DNA of 64,000 nucleotides from NCBI GenBank assembly GCA_050729515.1, contig JBOHLG010000014.1, positions 1 through 64,000 of the forward strand, given 5' to 3'. The stretch comes from Acaudatibacter sp050729515. Its GTDB lineage: Bacteria > Pseudomonadota > Alphaproteobacteria > Caulobacterales > Caulobacteraceae. The notes below the pieces were generated by a model. It saw nothing but the letters and a program-made list of their open reading frames with translations. It ran no database searches and was not told the origin of the DNA. Of the stretch, positions 8,876 to 17,912 are shown in pieces. The translations under genes and the position numbers were made by a program. Position 1 is the first letter of the stretch. Every line of letters begins with the position of its first letter.

Positions 8876-11056
8876 ATGAAAAAGCTTCTCACCTCCGCGA
8901 GCATCGGATGGCTCGCGCTCGCCGCTTCCGGCGCCATGGCGGCCTCCGATCCGCTCGCCCCGATCGGCGTGGGCGCGCCGCCGCCGCCGCCCGCCCCGTG
9001 CCCGGTGACCGAGACCTTGTGGGGGGTGCAGGTGACCGACCAGTGGCGTTGCTTCGAAAAGCTCGGCCCCGCCACCATTGATTGGATGAAGGCCGAGGGC
9101 GCCCACACCCGCAGAGTGATGGACGCCATCAAGCCCCTTGGCCCGCTCCAGGCGCGCGTCTCCGCCTTCACCGGCAGCTTTGGCTTCATCGGCGAGTATT
9201 CGACGTTCGGCGGCCGCGAATTCTACCAGGACCGGCCCCCGGGCGCCGACCAGTTCAACATGGTTGTGCGCGACCGCAGCGGAACGCGAAAGATCGTCGA
9301 TGTCGCCGCCCTGATGGCGGAGAATGGCGGAAAGCCCTATGCCGTCAATTACTTCCTTCCATCCCCTGACGGGACGAAAGTGGCCGTCGGGGTCTCGGAA
9401 GGCGGCTCGGAGATGGCCAGCCTGACGGTCTACGACGCCGCCACGGGCGCCAGGATCGCCGGGCCGATCACCCGCGCTCAATTCGGCGCTCAGGCGTGGA
9501 CCGACGATTCTCGCGATCTCTTCTTCAACCGCCTCCAGGAGTTGAAGCCAGGCATGCCGGGAACCGATAAGTACAAGGATTCGGCTATTTACGCCTGGGA
9601 CCTCACGTCCGCGCCGATCTCCTTGTGGGGCGCGACGACCGGCCATGGGCCGGCGATCGGGCACGAGGAATTTCCCGCCATCGCAATCAATCCGGGAACG
9701 CCTTTGGCTATCCTCCTTTCGATCAATGGCGTGCAGCGGGAGATCAAGGCGTGGACCGCGCCAGTGGCCGAAGCGGCCGATCCCAGGGCCGACTGGAAAC
9801 CCTTCATCGACCGCGACGATGACGTCACCGGGCTCGACTCTCGCGGGGACGAGGTTTTCCTGCTCAGCCACAAGGACGCGCCCACCTACAAGGTGCTGGA
9901 GCTGAAGATGGGCCAGCCGCTCTCGGCCGCGATCACCCTGGTTCCGGCGCAACCGGGCCGAGTGATCGAGCACGTCAACGCGGCGAAGGACGCGCTCTAC
10001 GTCCAGGTCCTCGAGGGGTCATACTCGCGGCTTCTTCGCATCCCCGCCGGCTCGCGCCGGATCGAAGAGGTTCCCCTTCCGGCCAAGGGTCACATCACCG
10101 CGGCGTTCACCGATCCCAGGGTGGCGGGGATCGACATCTCCCTCCAGAACTGGGTGAACCCACCGCAGGAGTATCGCTACAACCCCGCCGATCGCCGCTT
10201 CACCAATCTCCACCTGGGCGTCGCCGGGTCCATCGTCCCCGATCGCTTCGAGGTCCGCGATCTGGAGGCGAGGGGCCACGACGGGGTGATGATCCCCGAG
10301 ACCCTGATCGAGAAGAAGGGCGCCGCGCCGGGTCCTCGCACGACGGTGATCGAGGCCTATGGCTCCTACGGCATCTCCAATCTCGCCGACTTCTCCACGC
10401 GCCGGGCCGCCATGTTCCGAGAGGGGATCAACTACGCGATCTGCCATGTGCGCGGCGGAGGCGAGCTCGGCCATGCTTGGTATATGGACGGCAAAGGCCC
10501 CAACAAGCACAACACCTGGCAGGACCTCATCTCCTGCGGCGAAGACCTGATCGCCCGGGGTGTCACCACCAAGGCCGAGCTCTTCATTCTCGGTGGCTCG
10601 GCGGGGGGCATCACCGTCGGGCGCGCCATGACCGAGCGGCCCGACCTCTTCGCCGGGGCGATCGACATCGTCCCGGCCGCCAATAGCCTTCGCATGGAGT
10701 TCTCGCCCAACGGTCCGGACAACATTCCCGAATTCGGCTCGGTGACGACCAAGCAGGGCTTCGAGGACCTCTATGCGGACGACTCGATCCAGCACGTGAA
10801 GCCCGGAGTCGATTATCCGGCGGTGTTGATCTCCACCGGCCTCAACGATCCGCGCGTCGCCCCATGGTCGCCGGCGAAGTTCGCCGCCGCCCTGATGGCT
10901 TCGGGGTCTCCCAATCCAGTGCTGCTGCGAGTCGACACCCAGGCGGGCCACGGCATCGGCCAAACCCGCGCACAGGGCGACCTGCTCACCTCCGACTGGA
11001 TCGCCTTCTGCTTTTGGCGCTCGGGCCGGCCGGAGTGGCGGCCGGACGCACACTGA
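8876..11056 (+). CDS. Prolyl oligopeptidase family serine peptidase (S9), exported
   Basis: The 726-residue protein has a signal peptide (MKKLLTSASIGWLALAASG, AMAAS) and then a seven-bladed propeller followed by an alpha/beta hydrolase domain. The catalytic triad can be placed as S575 in LGGSAGG, D658 in GLNDPRVAPW and H692 in AGHGIGQ. Nearby landmarks are AYGSYGISNLADFS and CHVRGGGELGHAWYMDGK, both standard for prolyl oligopeptidases. It should cleave proline-containing peptides in the periplasm. A 104-bp leader separates it from the aldolase gene. Confidence 0.92.
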   Translation: MKKLLTSASIGWLALAASGAMAASDPLAPIGVGAPPPPPAPCPVTETLWGVQVTDQWRCFEKLGPATIDWMKAEGAHTRRVMDAIKPLGPLQARVSAFTGSFGFIGEYSTFGGREFYQDRPPGADQFNMVVRDRSGTRKIVDVAALMAENGGKPYAVNYFLPSPDGTKVAVGVSEGGSEMASLTVYDAATGARIAGPITRAQFGAQAWTDDSRDLFFNRLQELKPGMPGTDKYKDSAIYAWDLTSAPISLWGATTGHGPAIGHEEFPAIAINPGTPLAILLSINGVQREIKAWTAPVAEAADPRADWKPFIDRDDDVTGLDSRGDEVFLLSHKDAPTYKVLELKMGQPLSAAITLVPAQPGRVIEHVNAAKDALYVQVLEGSYSRLLRIPAGSRRIEEVPLPAKGHITAAFTDPRVAGIDISLQNWVNPPQEYRYNPADRRFTNLHLGVAGSIVPDRFEVRDLEARGHDGVMIPETLIEKKGAAPGPRTTVIEAYGSYGISNLADFSTRRAAMFREGINYAICHVRGGGELGHAWYMDGKGPNKHNTWQDLISCGEDLIARGVTTKAELFILGGSAGGITVGRAMTERPDLFAGAIDIVPAANSLRMEFSPNGPDNIPEFGSVTTKQGFEDLYADDSIQHVKPGVDYPAVLISTGLNDPRVAPWSPAKFAAALMASGSPNPVLLRVDTQAGHGIGQTRAQGDLLTSDWIAFCFWRSGRPEWRPDAH

Positions 11057-11065
11057 GCGAGACGC

Positions 11066-11611
11066 TCAGCTGGAAGTGCCGGCGGCGGAAGGGGGCGCTT
11101 CAGGAGCGGCGGGTGGCGGCGGGCTGGTCACGGTCTTGAGGTAGGCCACGAGGTCGCGCCGGTCGGTGGGATCGCTCATCCCGATATAGGTCATCTTGGT
11201 GTCGGGGATCATGGCCTTGGGGTTGGTGATCCATTTGTCGATCAGTTCGGCGTTCCACACGATGCCGGACTTCTTGAGGCTATCGGAATAGGAAAAGCCC
11301 GGCTCCGTCCCGGCCTTTCGCCCGAAGATCCCCCAAAGATTGGGTCCGGTCATGTTGCCCGCCCCCTGGATCGGGGTGTGGCAGGCGCGGCAGATGACGA
11401 ATTTCGCCTCGCCGTTGGCGAGATCGGCGTTGCGAAAAGCCGGTGGAAGCTCGTCAACGAGAGCCTTGGTCTGGGCGGCGGTGAGGGGAGCGGGCGCAGC
11501 CACCGGCGCGGGCGCGGCGATCTCGTTGGCGTTTTCGCCCGAACGCGAGCAGCCCGCGGCGATGAACCCAAGGCTCAGGAGGACGAGGAGCGTCGACCGC
11601 GTCGGCATCAA
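11066..11611 (-). CDS. Lipoprotein c-type cytochrome (class I)
   Basis: The 181-residue product has a lipobox (GFIAAGC, lipidated C21), an Ala/Pro linker and one class I cytochrome c domain. The haem motif is C74-R-A-C-H78; M140 in DTKMTYIG is the likely sixth ligand, as in small soluble cytochromes. RKAGTEPGFSYSD and LVAYLKT are also typical. It should be membrane-tethered in the periplasm and carry electrons. It converges with the oligopeptidase gene. Confidence 0.92.
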   Translation of the reverse strand: MMPTRSTLLVLLSLGFIAAGCSRSGENANEIAAPAPVAAPAPLTAAQTKALVDELPPAFRNADLANGEAKFVICRACHTPIQGAGNMTGPNLWGIFGRKAGTEPGFSYSDSLKKSGIVWNAELIDKWITNPKAMIPDTKMTYIGMSDPTDRRDLVAYLKTVTSPPPPAAPEAPPSAAGTSS

Positions 11612-11692
11612 GCATGACTCCCTTGTCTCGAAAGGACATCCTCTAAAGCCAAATCGACGCTCCGCGTCAAAGCAGCGCCCCGCCGATCCGGC

Positions 11693-12121
11693 TCACTCCT
11701 CCGCTAAGGGGCGCGCGCGCAGGACCTTGGCGGCCGAACGTCGGGCTTTGGCGGCGAGACGCTCACGGCGCGCAGCGAGGGGAGGGCGCGTCGCGCGGCG
11801 CTGAACAGGCGGCCGCTCGGCGCGGGCGAGGAGGCCGGCGAGTCTCGCCAGCGCGTCGGCGCGGTTGCGCTCCTGGCTGCGGAATCGCCGGGCGGTGATG
11901 ACGATCACCCCATCGGAGGTGAGGCGGGCGCCGGCCAGGCGCTCGGCCCGCGCCTTAACCGGCTCGGGCAAAGAGGGCGAGGCGCGGATGTCGAAGCGAA
12001 GCTGGACTGCGCTCGACGCCTTGTTGACCTTCTGGCCGCCGGGACCGGAGGCGCGGATGAAGTCGAGGGCGATTTCCCTCTCCTCGATCGACAGGCTATC
12101 GGTGATGGCGAGTCGGCTCAT
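11693..12121 (-). CDS. arfB: Peptidyl-tRNA hydrolase ArfB (YaeJ), ribosome rescue
   Basis: The 142-residue protein has the GGQ motif (28-30) in RASGPGGQKVNKASSAV, as in class I release factors, and a very basic C-terminal tail (AAKARRSAAKVLRARP) that inserts into the empty mRNA channel of stalled ribosomes. It hydrolyses peptidyl-tRNA on non-stop complexes. The start at 12121 gives the standard MSRLAITDSLSI N terminus; the longer frame to 12163 would overlap the divergent amidase gene. Confidence 0.93.
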   Translation of the reverse strand: MSRLAITDSLSIEEREIALDFIRASGPGGQKVNKASSAVQLRFDIRASPSLPEPVKARAERLAGARLTSDGVIVITARRFRSQERNRADALARLAGLLARAERPPVQRRATRPPLAARRERLAAKARRSAAKVLRARPLAEE

Positions 12122-12154
12122 CTTTTCGGGCCTCGACCGGGAGCTTGCGGAGCC

Positions 12155-13579
12155 ATGGACCAAAGCGGATACGAGAGCCAGGATGCGGTCGGCCTCGCCG
12201 AGTTGATCGCCGAGAAAAAGGTGAGCGCGGCCGAGGTCCTGGAAGCGGCGATCGCCCGGGCCGAGGCGGTCGATCCCAAGCTCAACGCCCTCACCCTGAA
12301 GCTCTATGATCGCGCCCGCGAGGAGGTGAAGGCCGGTCCTCCTCCGGGTCCGCTGGGCGGCGTGCCGTTCCTCTTGAAGGATCTTGGGGCCATGCTCCAG
12401 GGCGCCCCCACGAGCGGCGGTTCGCGCCTCCTTGGAAAGACTCCTGCCGCGGCCGACAGCGCCATTGTCGCGCTCTATCGCAAAGGCGGCCTCGTCATCT
12501 TCGGCAAGACGAACACGCCGGAATTCGGCCTGGAGCCGGTGACCGAGTCGGAGCGGTTCGGTCCGGCGCGCAATCCCTGGGACCTCTCCCGCACCCCCGG
12601 CGGCTCATCGGGCGGGGCGGCCGCGGCGACGGCCGCCCGGATAGTTCCGGCCGCTCACGCCACCGATGGGGGAGGCTCGATCCGCATCCCCGCTTCGTGC
12701 TGCGGCCTCTTCGGGCTCAAGCCCTCGCGGGGCAGAGTCTCCCAGGCCCCGGGCGACGAGGGGTGGGGCGGGTTTTCCTGCCCCCACGCGGTGACCCGCT
12801 CGGTGCGCGACAGCGCCGCGCTCCTTGACCTGGTCGCCGCCCCCCAACCCGGCGATCCTTACTGGCTCGATCCGCCCGCGCGCGCCTTCAAGGAGGAAGT
12901 CGGGCGCGATCCGGGTCGGCTCCGCATCGCCTTTTGGACCGAGGGGCTCGCCGGCGAAACAATCGAGCCCCAATGCTCCGAGGCGGTGCGCGACACCGCG
13001 CGGCTCCTCGAGAGCCTGGGACACCACCTCGATGAGAAGCGCCCGCCCGGCGACTACCGGGCGCTTCGTGAGGCCGCCGGTCTGGTGGTTGCGGCCAACA
13101 CAGCCGCGACCCTGGCCATCGAGGGCGACCGGCGCGGCAAGAGGGTCGGGCCAGGCGAGGTCGAGGACCCCAGTTGGGATCTCGCCCAGACAGGCGCGGA
13201 GATTCCAGCCGCCGCCTACATCCGCTCGCTCCAGGCGGCCCATGCATTCGGCCGTGAAATGGCCGCCTTTTTCAAGAGTTACGACGTGCTCCTCACCTCG
13301 ACTCTGGGCAAGCCGGCGATTGAGGTCGGCGCGCTCCGCGGATCGCCGCCGGACATGGCCGGTTTTCGAGATCGACTTTTTTCGTTCATGCCCAACACTC
13401 AGCCTTTCAACATGACCGGCCAGCCGGCGATGAGCGTCCCACTGGCGTGGAGCAAGGAGGGGCTGCCCATCGGCCTGCAGTTCGCCGGGCCGCAGGCTGG
13501 AGAGGCGCTCCTCTTCCGCCTCGCTGGCCAGCTCGAGACCGCGCGGCCCTGGGCGGCTCGTCGGCCTGCCGCGCTGTAG
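12155..13579 (+). CDS. Amidase signature family enzyme
   Basis: The 474-residue protein carries the complete amidase signature Ser-cisSer-Lys triad: K75 in PFLLKDLG, the GGSSGG loop at 149-154, and nucleophile S175 in DGGGSIRIPASC. GatA can be doubted because no gatB/gatC lies nearby and the C terminus is that of general amidases. The substrate is unknown. The downstream 2OG oxygenase starts 10 bp after the stop, suggesting co-transcription. Confidence 0.92.
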   Translation: MDQSGYESQDAVGLAELIAEKKVSAAEVLEAAIARAEAVDPKLNALTLKLYDRAREEVKAGPPPGPLGGVPFLLKDLGAMLQGAPTSGGSRLLGKTPAAADSAIVALYRKGGLVIFGKTNTPEFGLEPVTESERFGPARNPWDLSRTPGGSSGGAAAATAARIVPAAHATDGGGSIRIPASCCGLFGLKPSRGRVSQAPGDEGWGGFSCPHAVTRSVRDSAALLDLVAAPQPGDPYWLDPPARAFKEEVGRDPGRLRIAFWTEGLAGETIEPQCSEAVRDTARLLESLGHHLDEKRPPGDYRALREAAGLVVAANTAATLAIEGDRRGKRVGPGEVEDPSWDLAQTGAEIPAAAYIRSLQAAHAFGREMAAFFKSYDVLLTSTLGKPAIEVGALRGSPPDMAGFRDRLFSFMPNTQPFNMTGQPAMSVPLAWSKEGLPIGLQFAGPQAGEALLFRLAGQLETARPWAARRPAAL

Positions 13580-13588
13580 ATCCTCAGG

Positions 13589-14293
13589 ATGGGATCGTCA
13601 GGCCAAGACGAGGCGGCGGAAATGCCGGGGGTGAGCGCCGCGTTCGCCCACGCCGCCGCCGACGCTCTTGTTGGCGCGCTCGCCGCCGCCCGGAGGCGCG
13701 AAGAGCCCTTCGTCCACTTCCTGCTCGAGCGTGTCTTTCCTGACCAACTCGCCCGGGAACTTCGCACGCTCCCCTTCGCGCCCGCCGGAACGGACGGACT
13801 CTCGGGAAAACGGGAGCTTCACAACGACACGCGGCGCTACTTCGATAAGGCGGCCTGCGCACGCTTGCCGGTCTGCGCGGCTGTCGCCTGCGCCTTCCAG
13901 TCGGACGAGGTCGCCGCGGCGGTGGAGCGTCTGACCGGCGCCAGGCAGACGGGAAGCTACGTCAGGCTCGAGTACGCTCAGGACGTTGACGGATTTTGGC
14001 TGCAGCCGCACACCGATCTTGGCGTCAAGACCTTCACGCTCCTTATCTATCTGGCCGATGACGGACAGGAAGGGCTGGGGACGGATCTCTATCGCTCGCC
14101 CGGCTCCTGGGCCTGCCGCACGGCCTTTGAGCATAACACCGCGATCGCCTTCGCCCCGGGCGACGACACCTGGCACGGCCTGGAGAAGAGGCCGATCACA
14201 GGCGTGCGCAAGAGCCTAATCATGAACTATGTCACCGATGATTGGCGCGAGCGCTCTCAGCTCTCGTTCCCCGATCAGCCGGTCCTCGCCTGA
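13589..14293 (+). CDS. 2OG-Fe(II) oxygenase family protein
   Basis: The 234-residue protein has the facial triad H141-T-D143 (LQPHTDLGVKTF) and H196 (DDTWHGLEKR), with R207 placed to bind 2-oxoglutarate. Relatives are prolyl-hydroxylase-like or act on small molecules. The start at 13589 follows the amidase by 10 bp; an internal ATG (MPGVSAAF) is also possible. Its 3' end overlaps the convergent ELM1-like gene by 19 bp. Confidence 0.83.
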   Translation: MGSSGQDEAAEMPGVSAAFAHAAADALVGALAAARRREEPFVHFLLERVFPDQLARELRTLPFAPAGTDGLSGKRELHNDTRRYFDKAACARLPVCAAVACAFQSDEVAAAVERLTGARQTGSYVRLEYAQDVDGFWLQPHTDLGVKTFTLLIYLADDGQEGLGTDLYRSPGSWACRTAFEHNTAIAFAPGDDTWHGLEKRPITGVRKSLIMNYVTDDWRERSQLSFPDQPVLA

Positions 14294-15219
14294 AGGAGGC
14301 GAAGCACCGCGGCGGCGGCCTCGGCGGTGGAATCGCAGGCCTGGGAGCGCCCAGCCGTGGGATCCTCGACGCTTTGCCCGAAACGATGGACGAGGCCGCG
14401 TTCGAGGAGGGCGGAGAGAAAGGCTTGGTGGCGGCCCTCGCCGGTCTCGAAAACCTCCACCGGAGGACCTGCGGCGATCGCCTCCGAAACCATGGAGACG
14501 GAATCGCCGGTGACCACCAGGCGGTCGCAAAGGGCGAGGATGGCGAGATAGGGATTGTCGCCTCCGCCGCGCCACAGGAAGACGCCATCGTCGTCGCCGA
14601 AGGCTTTCACGAGCATCTTGGCCGCCGCTGGGGGAGTGCGCCTCGAAGGGGTGATGGCGAGCCCCTCGCCCGTCGCCCGGCGCGTCTTCAGTCCGGCTGT
14701 GAGGCGCTCGACTTGGCGCGGCCCGAACGGGCTTCGCCGCGTCGGTCCTCCGATCGCCACTCCGGTGAGCGGCCGCGGCAAGCCGGCGAGTCTTTCCGCC
14801 CAGTCGCGCCTCGCCCGGGAAAGCGCGGCCGGCGTGATCGCGTGCATAGCGGTAAGGGTCTTGATCACGCCCGGGCCCTCCTCGAGATCGTCGTGGCCGA
14901 GGGCGACGACGAGGTCGAACGCCGAGGGGGACATGCGCGGATCCTGGATATGCACGGCCAGGCTCAGCCCTCCGCTTTTACGGCGAACCGCCGCCGCCAG
15001 CGGCGCCGCGCGCCGCCCGCAACTCACCAGAAGATCCGGCCAGGGCGGCGAGAGCGCGTCCAGGGCCGGATTGAGGTGGCGCAGGGAGTTGGGGACGTGA
15101 TTTGGAGGAAGCCAGCGCCAGGGAGGCGCGAGCCCCACCCTCTTCTCGATGACGGCGCCGCCCAGCCGACCGGCAAGGCCCAGGGCCTGGGCCCGCATCC
15201 CGGCCTCTCCGGTGGTCAC
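14275..15219 (-). CDS. ELM1/GtrOC1-like putative nucleotide-sugar or glycosyltransferase-type protein
   Basis: The 314-residue frame begins at GTG (15219) with TTGEAGMRAQALGLAGRLG and contains SCGRRAAPLAAAVRR, HIQDPRMSPSAFDLVV and the C-terminal VTGDSVSMVSEAIAAGPPVEVFE split across its length. This matches the ELM1 family (formerly DUF1022), named from a plant mitochondrial fission protein and widespread in alphaproteobacteria, with a GT-B-like fold. The usual first strand, here T-I-W-A-V, lies just upstream of the GTG, so translation may begin slightly earlier, for example at CTG 15234. Confidence 0.75.
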   Translation of the reverse strand: MTTGEAGMRAQALGLAGRLGGAVIEKRVGLAPPWRWLPPNHVPNSLRHLNPALDALSPPWPDLLVSCGRRAAPLAAAVRRKSGGLSLAVHIQDPRMSPSAFDLVVALGHDDLEEGPGVIKTLTAMHAITPAALSRARRDWAERLAGLPRPLTGVAIGGPTRRSPFGPRQVERLTAGLKTRRATGEGLAITPSRRTPPAAAKMLVKAFGDDDGVFLWRGGGDNPYLAILALCDRLVVTGDSVSMVSEAIAAGPPVEVFETGEGRHQAFLSALLERGLVHRFGQSVEDPTAGRSQACDSTAEAAAAVLRLLQARTG

Positions 15220-15284
15220 CGCCCAGATCGTCAGGGGCGGCGGCGTCGCTCGCGATGCTCGCGTGGCGATCTCTTGGCTCCCGG

Positions 15285-15357
15285 CGCCGGCTGCAGGATT
15301 CGAACCCGCGACCTTCGCTTTACAAAAGCGCTGCTCTACCAGCTGAGCTAAGCCGGC
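15285..15357 (-). tRNA. tRNA-Thr (TGT)
   Basis: A 73-nt cloverleaf on the minus strand starts GCCGGCTTAGCTCAG and ends with the matching AGCCGGC plus discriminator G. The acceptor stem is perfect, the D arm has AGCTGGTA, the anticodon loop is TTTGTAA (anticodon TGT), and the T arm is GCGGG-TTCGAAT-CCTGC. No CCA is encoded. The outermost anticodon-stem pair (27-43) is G against A, a mismatch. Confidence 0.93.
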
Positions 15358-15467
15358 CGGGGCTCCTTATCGCCGCCGCCGGCGCCGCCTTCAAGTCGAT
15401 GCGCCCTGGCTCGATCCGGCCGTCCGTCACGCATGACAAGGCGCCGCCCCCCGCATAAGGGAGGCCG

Positions 15468-17192
15468 ATGGCGCGCATTCTCGTCACCTCCGGGACGCCC
15501 TACGTCAGCGGGGTCAAGCATCTGGGGACGCTCGCCGGATCGCAGCTCCCCGCCGATGTCTACGCTCGCTTCCAGCGCGCCCGGGGGAACGAGACGCTTT
15601 ACATCTGCGCCACCGACGAACACGGCACCCCTGCCGAGCTCGCCGCTGCCGAGGCCGGCGAGGACGTCTTCTCCTACTGCGAGCGGATGCACCAAGTTCA
15701 GCACGACATCGGCCGCGCCTTCGGCATGAGCTGGGATTGGTTCGGCCGCTCCTCCTCGCCCCAGAACGCCCGTCTCACCCAGCATTTCGCCGAGGTGCTG
15801 GAGGACCGGGGCTTCATCGAGGAGCGGGTGGACGAGCTTCTCTTTTCCCCGCTCGACGGCCGATTCCTTCCCGACCGTTACATCGAGGGGACCTGTCCGA
15901 TCTGCGGTTTTCGACCCGCCAGGGGCGACCAGTGCGACAACTGTGGGAGCCTGCTCGATCCGACCGACCTCATCGAGCCCTATTCCACGGTTTCCGGCTC
16001 GACCGAACTGGAGCTGCGCACAACGCGGCACCTCTATCTCCTGCAATCCAAGCTCCAGGACGTCATCCGCGCCTGGGTGGAGACAAAGACCGAGTGGCCC
16101 CCCTTCGCCCGCTCGATCGCCTATAAGCACCTGGACGAGGGATTGATCGACCGCGGGATCACCAGGGACATCGCCTGGGGCGTCCCGGTGACCCGTCACG
16201 GCGCGCCCAGGCCCGGCTTCGAGACCAAGGTCTTCTACGTCTGGTTCGACGCCCCGATCGAATACATCGCCGCCACCCAGGAATGGGCCGATGCGACAGG
16301 GGCCGACTGGCGGTGCTGGTGGCGCACCGACGCGGGGGCTAAGGAGACCCGCTATGTCCAGTTCATGGGTAAGGACAACGTCGCCTTCCACACGGTGAGT
16401 TTTCCGGCGACGCTCCTGGGATCGGGCGAGCCCTGGAAGACCGTCGATGTCCTCAAGGCGTTCAACTGGCTCAACTGGTATGGCGGCCCGTTCTCCACTT
16501 CCCGGCGGCGGGGGATCTTCCAGGACGCGGCCCTGGAGATACTGCCACCCGACTGTTGGCGCTGGCTCCTCACCGCCCATTCGCCGGAGAATTCCGATTC
16601 GAGCTTCACCTTCGAGGCGCTCGTCTCGGCGGTGAACCGCGACCTCGCCGACGTGCTGGGCAATTTCGTCAACCGCGTCTGTCGCTTCTGCGAAGCGCGC
16701 TTCGAGGGGCGTGTTCCGGCCGGCGGCAAGGGGGGCGCGCTCGAAGAAAAGCTCTACGGCGCAATTTCCGAGCGGCTCGCGGAGATCACCGCTCAATTCG
16801 AGGCGATCGAGATCCGCAAGACCGCCCAGGCGCTGCGCGCCCTCTGGGCTCAGGGCAACGAATACCTCCAGGAGGCCGCGCCGTGGACCGCGATCAAATC
16901 CGATCCGGTCCGCGCCGCCGTCGTGGTGCGAACCGCCATCAATCTCGCCGGCCTCTTCGCGAGGGTCTCCGCGCCGGTCATCCCGTTCGCCTGCGAGAGG
17001 ATCGCCGAGGCGCTCGGAGAGCCCTGGCCGGCAACCTGGCCGAGCGGCGACGTCGAGCGTGAGCTGGCGCGCCTGGAGCCCGGCCGCCGGATCGCCGCCC
17101 CGGAGGTCCTCTTTCGCAAGATCGAGGCGGACGACATCGCCCGTTGGAAGGAACGCTTCGGCGCCGAGGAAGAGGCCGCAGCCGCGATCTAG
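15468..17192 (+). CDS. metG: Methionyl-tRNA synthetase
   Basis: The 574-residue enzyme charges tRNA-Met. The HIGH motif appears as KHLGTL at about 17-22, CATDEHGTPAEL follows, and a zinc knuckle with CPICG and CDNCG lies near residue 150. The KMSKS loop is the variant FSTSRRRGIF. An anticodon-binding helical domain closes the protein (NRVCRFCEARFEG onward); the EMAP-like C-terminal extension found in some MetRS is absent, which is normal for this short branch. The gene follows tRNA-Thr on the opposite strand. Confidence 0.95.
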   Translation: MARILVTSGTPYVSGVKHLGTLAGSQLPADVYARFQRARGNETLYICATDEHGTPAELAAAEAGEDVFSYCERMHQVQHDIGRAFGMSWDWFGRSSSPQNARLTQHFAEVLEDRGFIEERVDELLFSPLDGRFLPDRYIEGTCPICGFRPARGDQCDNCGSLLDPTDLIEPYSTVSGSTELELRTTRHLYLLQSKLQDVIRAWVETKTEWPPFARSIAYKHLDEGLIDRGITRDIAWGVPVTRHGAPRPGFETKVFYVWFDAPIEYIAATQEWADATGADWRCWWRTDAGAKETRYVQFMGKDNVAFHTVSFPATLLGSGEPWKTVDVLKAFNWLNWYGGPFSTSRRRGIFQDAALEILPPDCWRWLLTAHSPENSDSSFTFEALVSAVNRDLADVLGNFVNRVCRFCEARFEGRVPAGGKGGALEEKLYGAISERLAEITAQFEAIEIRKTAQALRALWAQGNEYLQEAAPWTAIKSDPVRAAVVVRTAINLAGLFARVSAPVIPFACERIAEALGEPWPATWPSGDVERELARLEPGRRIAAPEVLFRKIEADDIARWKERFGAEEEAAAAI

Positions 17193-17291
17193 ATCCCAGA
17201 CCGCACGGGCGCCGCCGATCACTCCCGGGCCGGCGAGTGAAGCGACGAGGCTCGCCGCGCCTTTCGGCCCCGGAGGAGTCCTTCGTCGCGC

Positions 17292-17912
17292 TCAGGCGTG
17301 GCGCGCCACCTCCAGAGAGCCGTGCCAGATCATGTCGCCGGCCACATAGAGCACGATGGCCAGACCGACGTAGCCGATCCACGGGGCCTTGTGGAACAGC
17401 CGTGCGATCTGCGAGGCGGCGAGGCCGGTCAGGGTGATCGAGAGCAGGAGCCCGACGACCAGGACGACCGGGTGGTCGCGCGCCGCGCCGGCGACGCCCA
17501 GGACATTGTCGAGGGACATCGAAAGATCGGCGGCCAGGATCTCGAGAAGCGCCTGTTTGGTGCTCTTGGGCTTGACCGCCGCGCTTTGAGCCTCGGCCCT
17601 CCCGCCTCGCGCCAGGTCGTGGGCGCGCAGCTCGCGCCACATCCGCCAGCAGACCCACAGGAGCAGAAGCCCGCCGGCCAGGAGAAGGCCCAGGATCTTG
17701 AGGAGCTGGACGGCGACGAGGGCGAAGCCGATCAGCATCGCCACCGCTGCGGCGAGGCCAAGGACCATCGCCCGATGGCGCTGCTTCGGCGGAAGGCGGG
17801 CGGCGGTGAGCCCGACCGCAACTGCGTTATCGCCGGCCATGGTGAGATCGATGATCACCACCTGGACGAAGGCCGCGGCCGGCCCCGCCCAATGCGACAG
17901 GGGCGGGATCAC
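17292..17912 (-). CDS. TerC/YjbE family integral membrane protein
   Basis: The 206-residue protein starts at GTG 17912. It is mostly transmembrane and has the two acidic motifs of the family, DLTMAGDNAVAVGL in the first helix and DLSMSLDNVLGVAGAA in the second half, separated by a charged loop. Relatives are linked to manganese or other metal export. Its GTG overlaps the TGA of rlmB as GTGA, so translation is probably coupled to rlmB. Confidence 0.87.
   Translation of the reverse strand: MIPPLSHWAGPAAAFVQVVIIDLTMAGDNAVAVGLTAARLPPKQRHRAMVLGLAAAVAMLIGFALVAVQLLKILGLLLAGGLLLLWVCWRMWRELRAHDLARGGRAEAQSAAVKPKSTKQALLEILAADLSMSLDNVLGVAGAARDHPVVLVVGLLLSITLTGLAASQIARLFHKAPWIGYVGLAIVLYVAGDMIWHGSLEVARHA

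Noticed and set aside
12155..13579. GatA, subunit A of the amidotransferase
   Set aside because: The amidase signature is shared by many enzymes, there is no gatB or gatC nearby and the C-terminal region is that of general amidases.
14242..15351. Plus-strand open frame of 369 codons
   Set aside because: Antisense to the ELM1-like gene and running into the tRNA-Thr complement.
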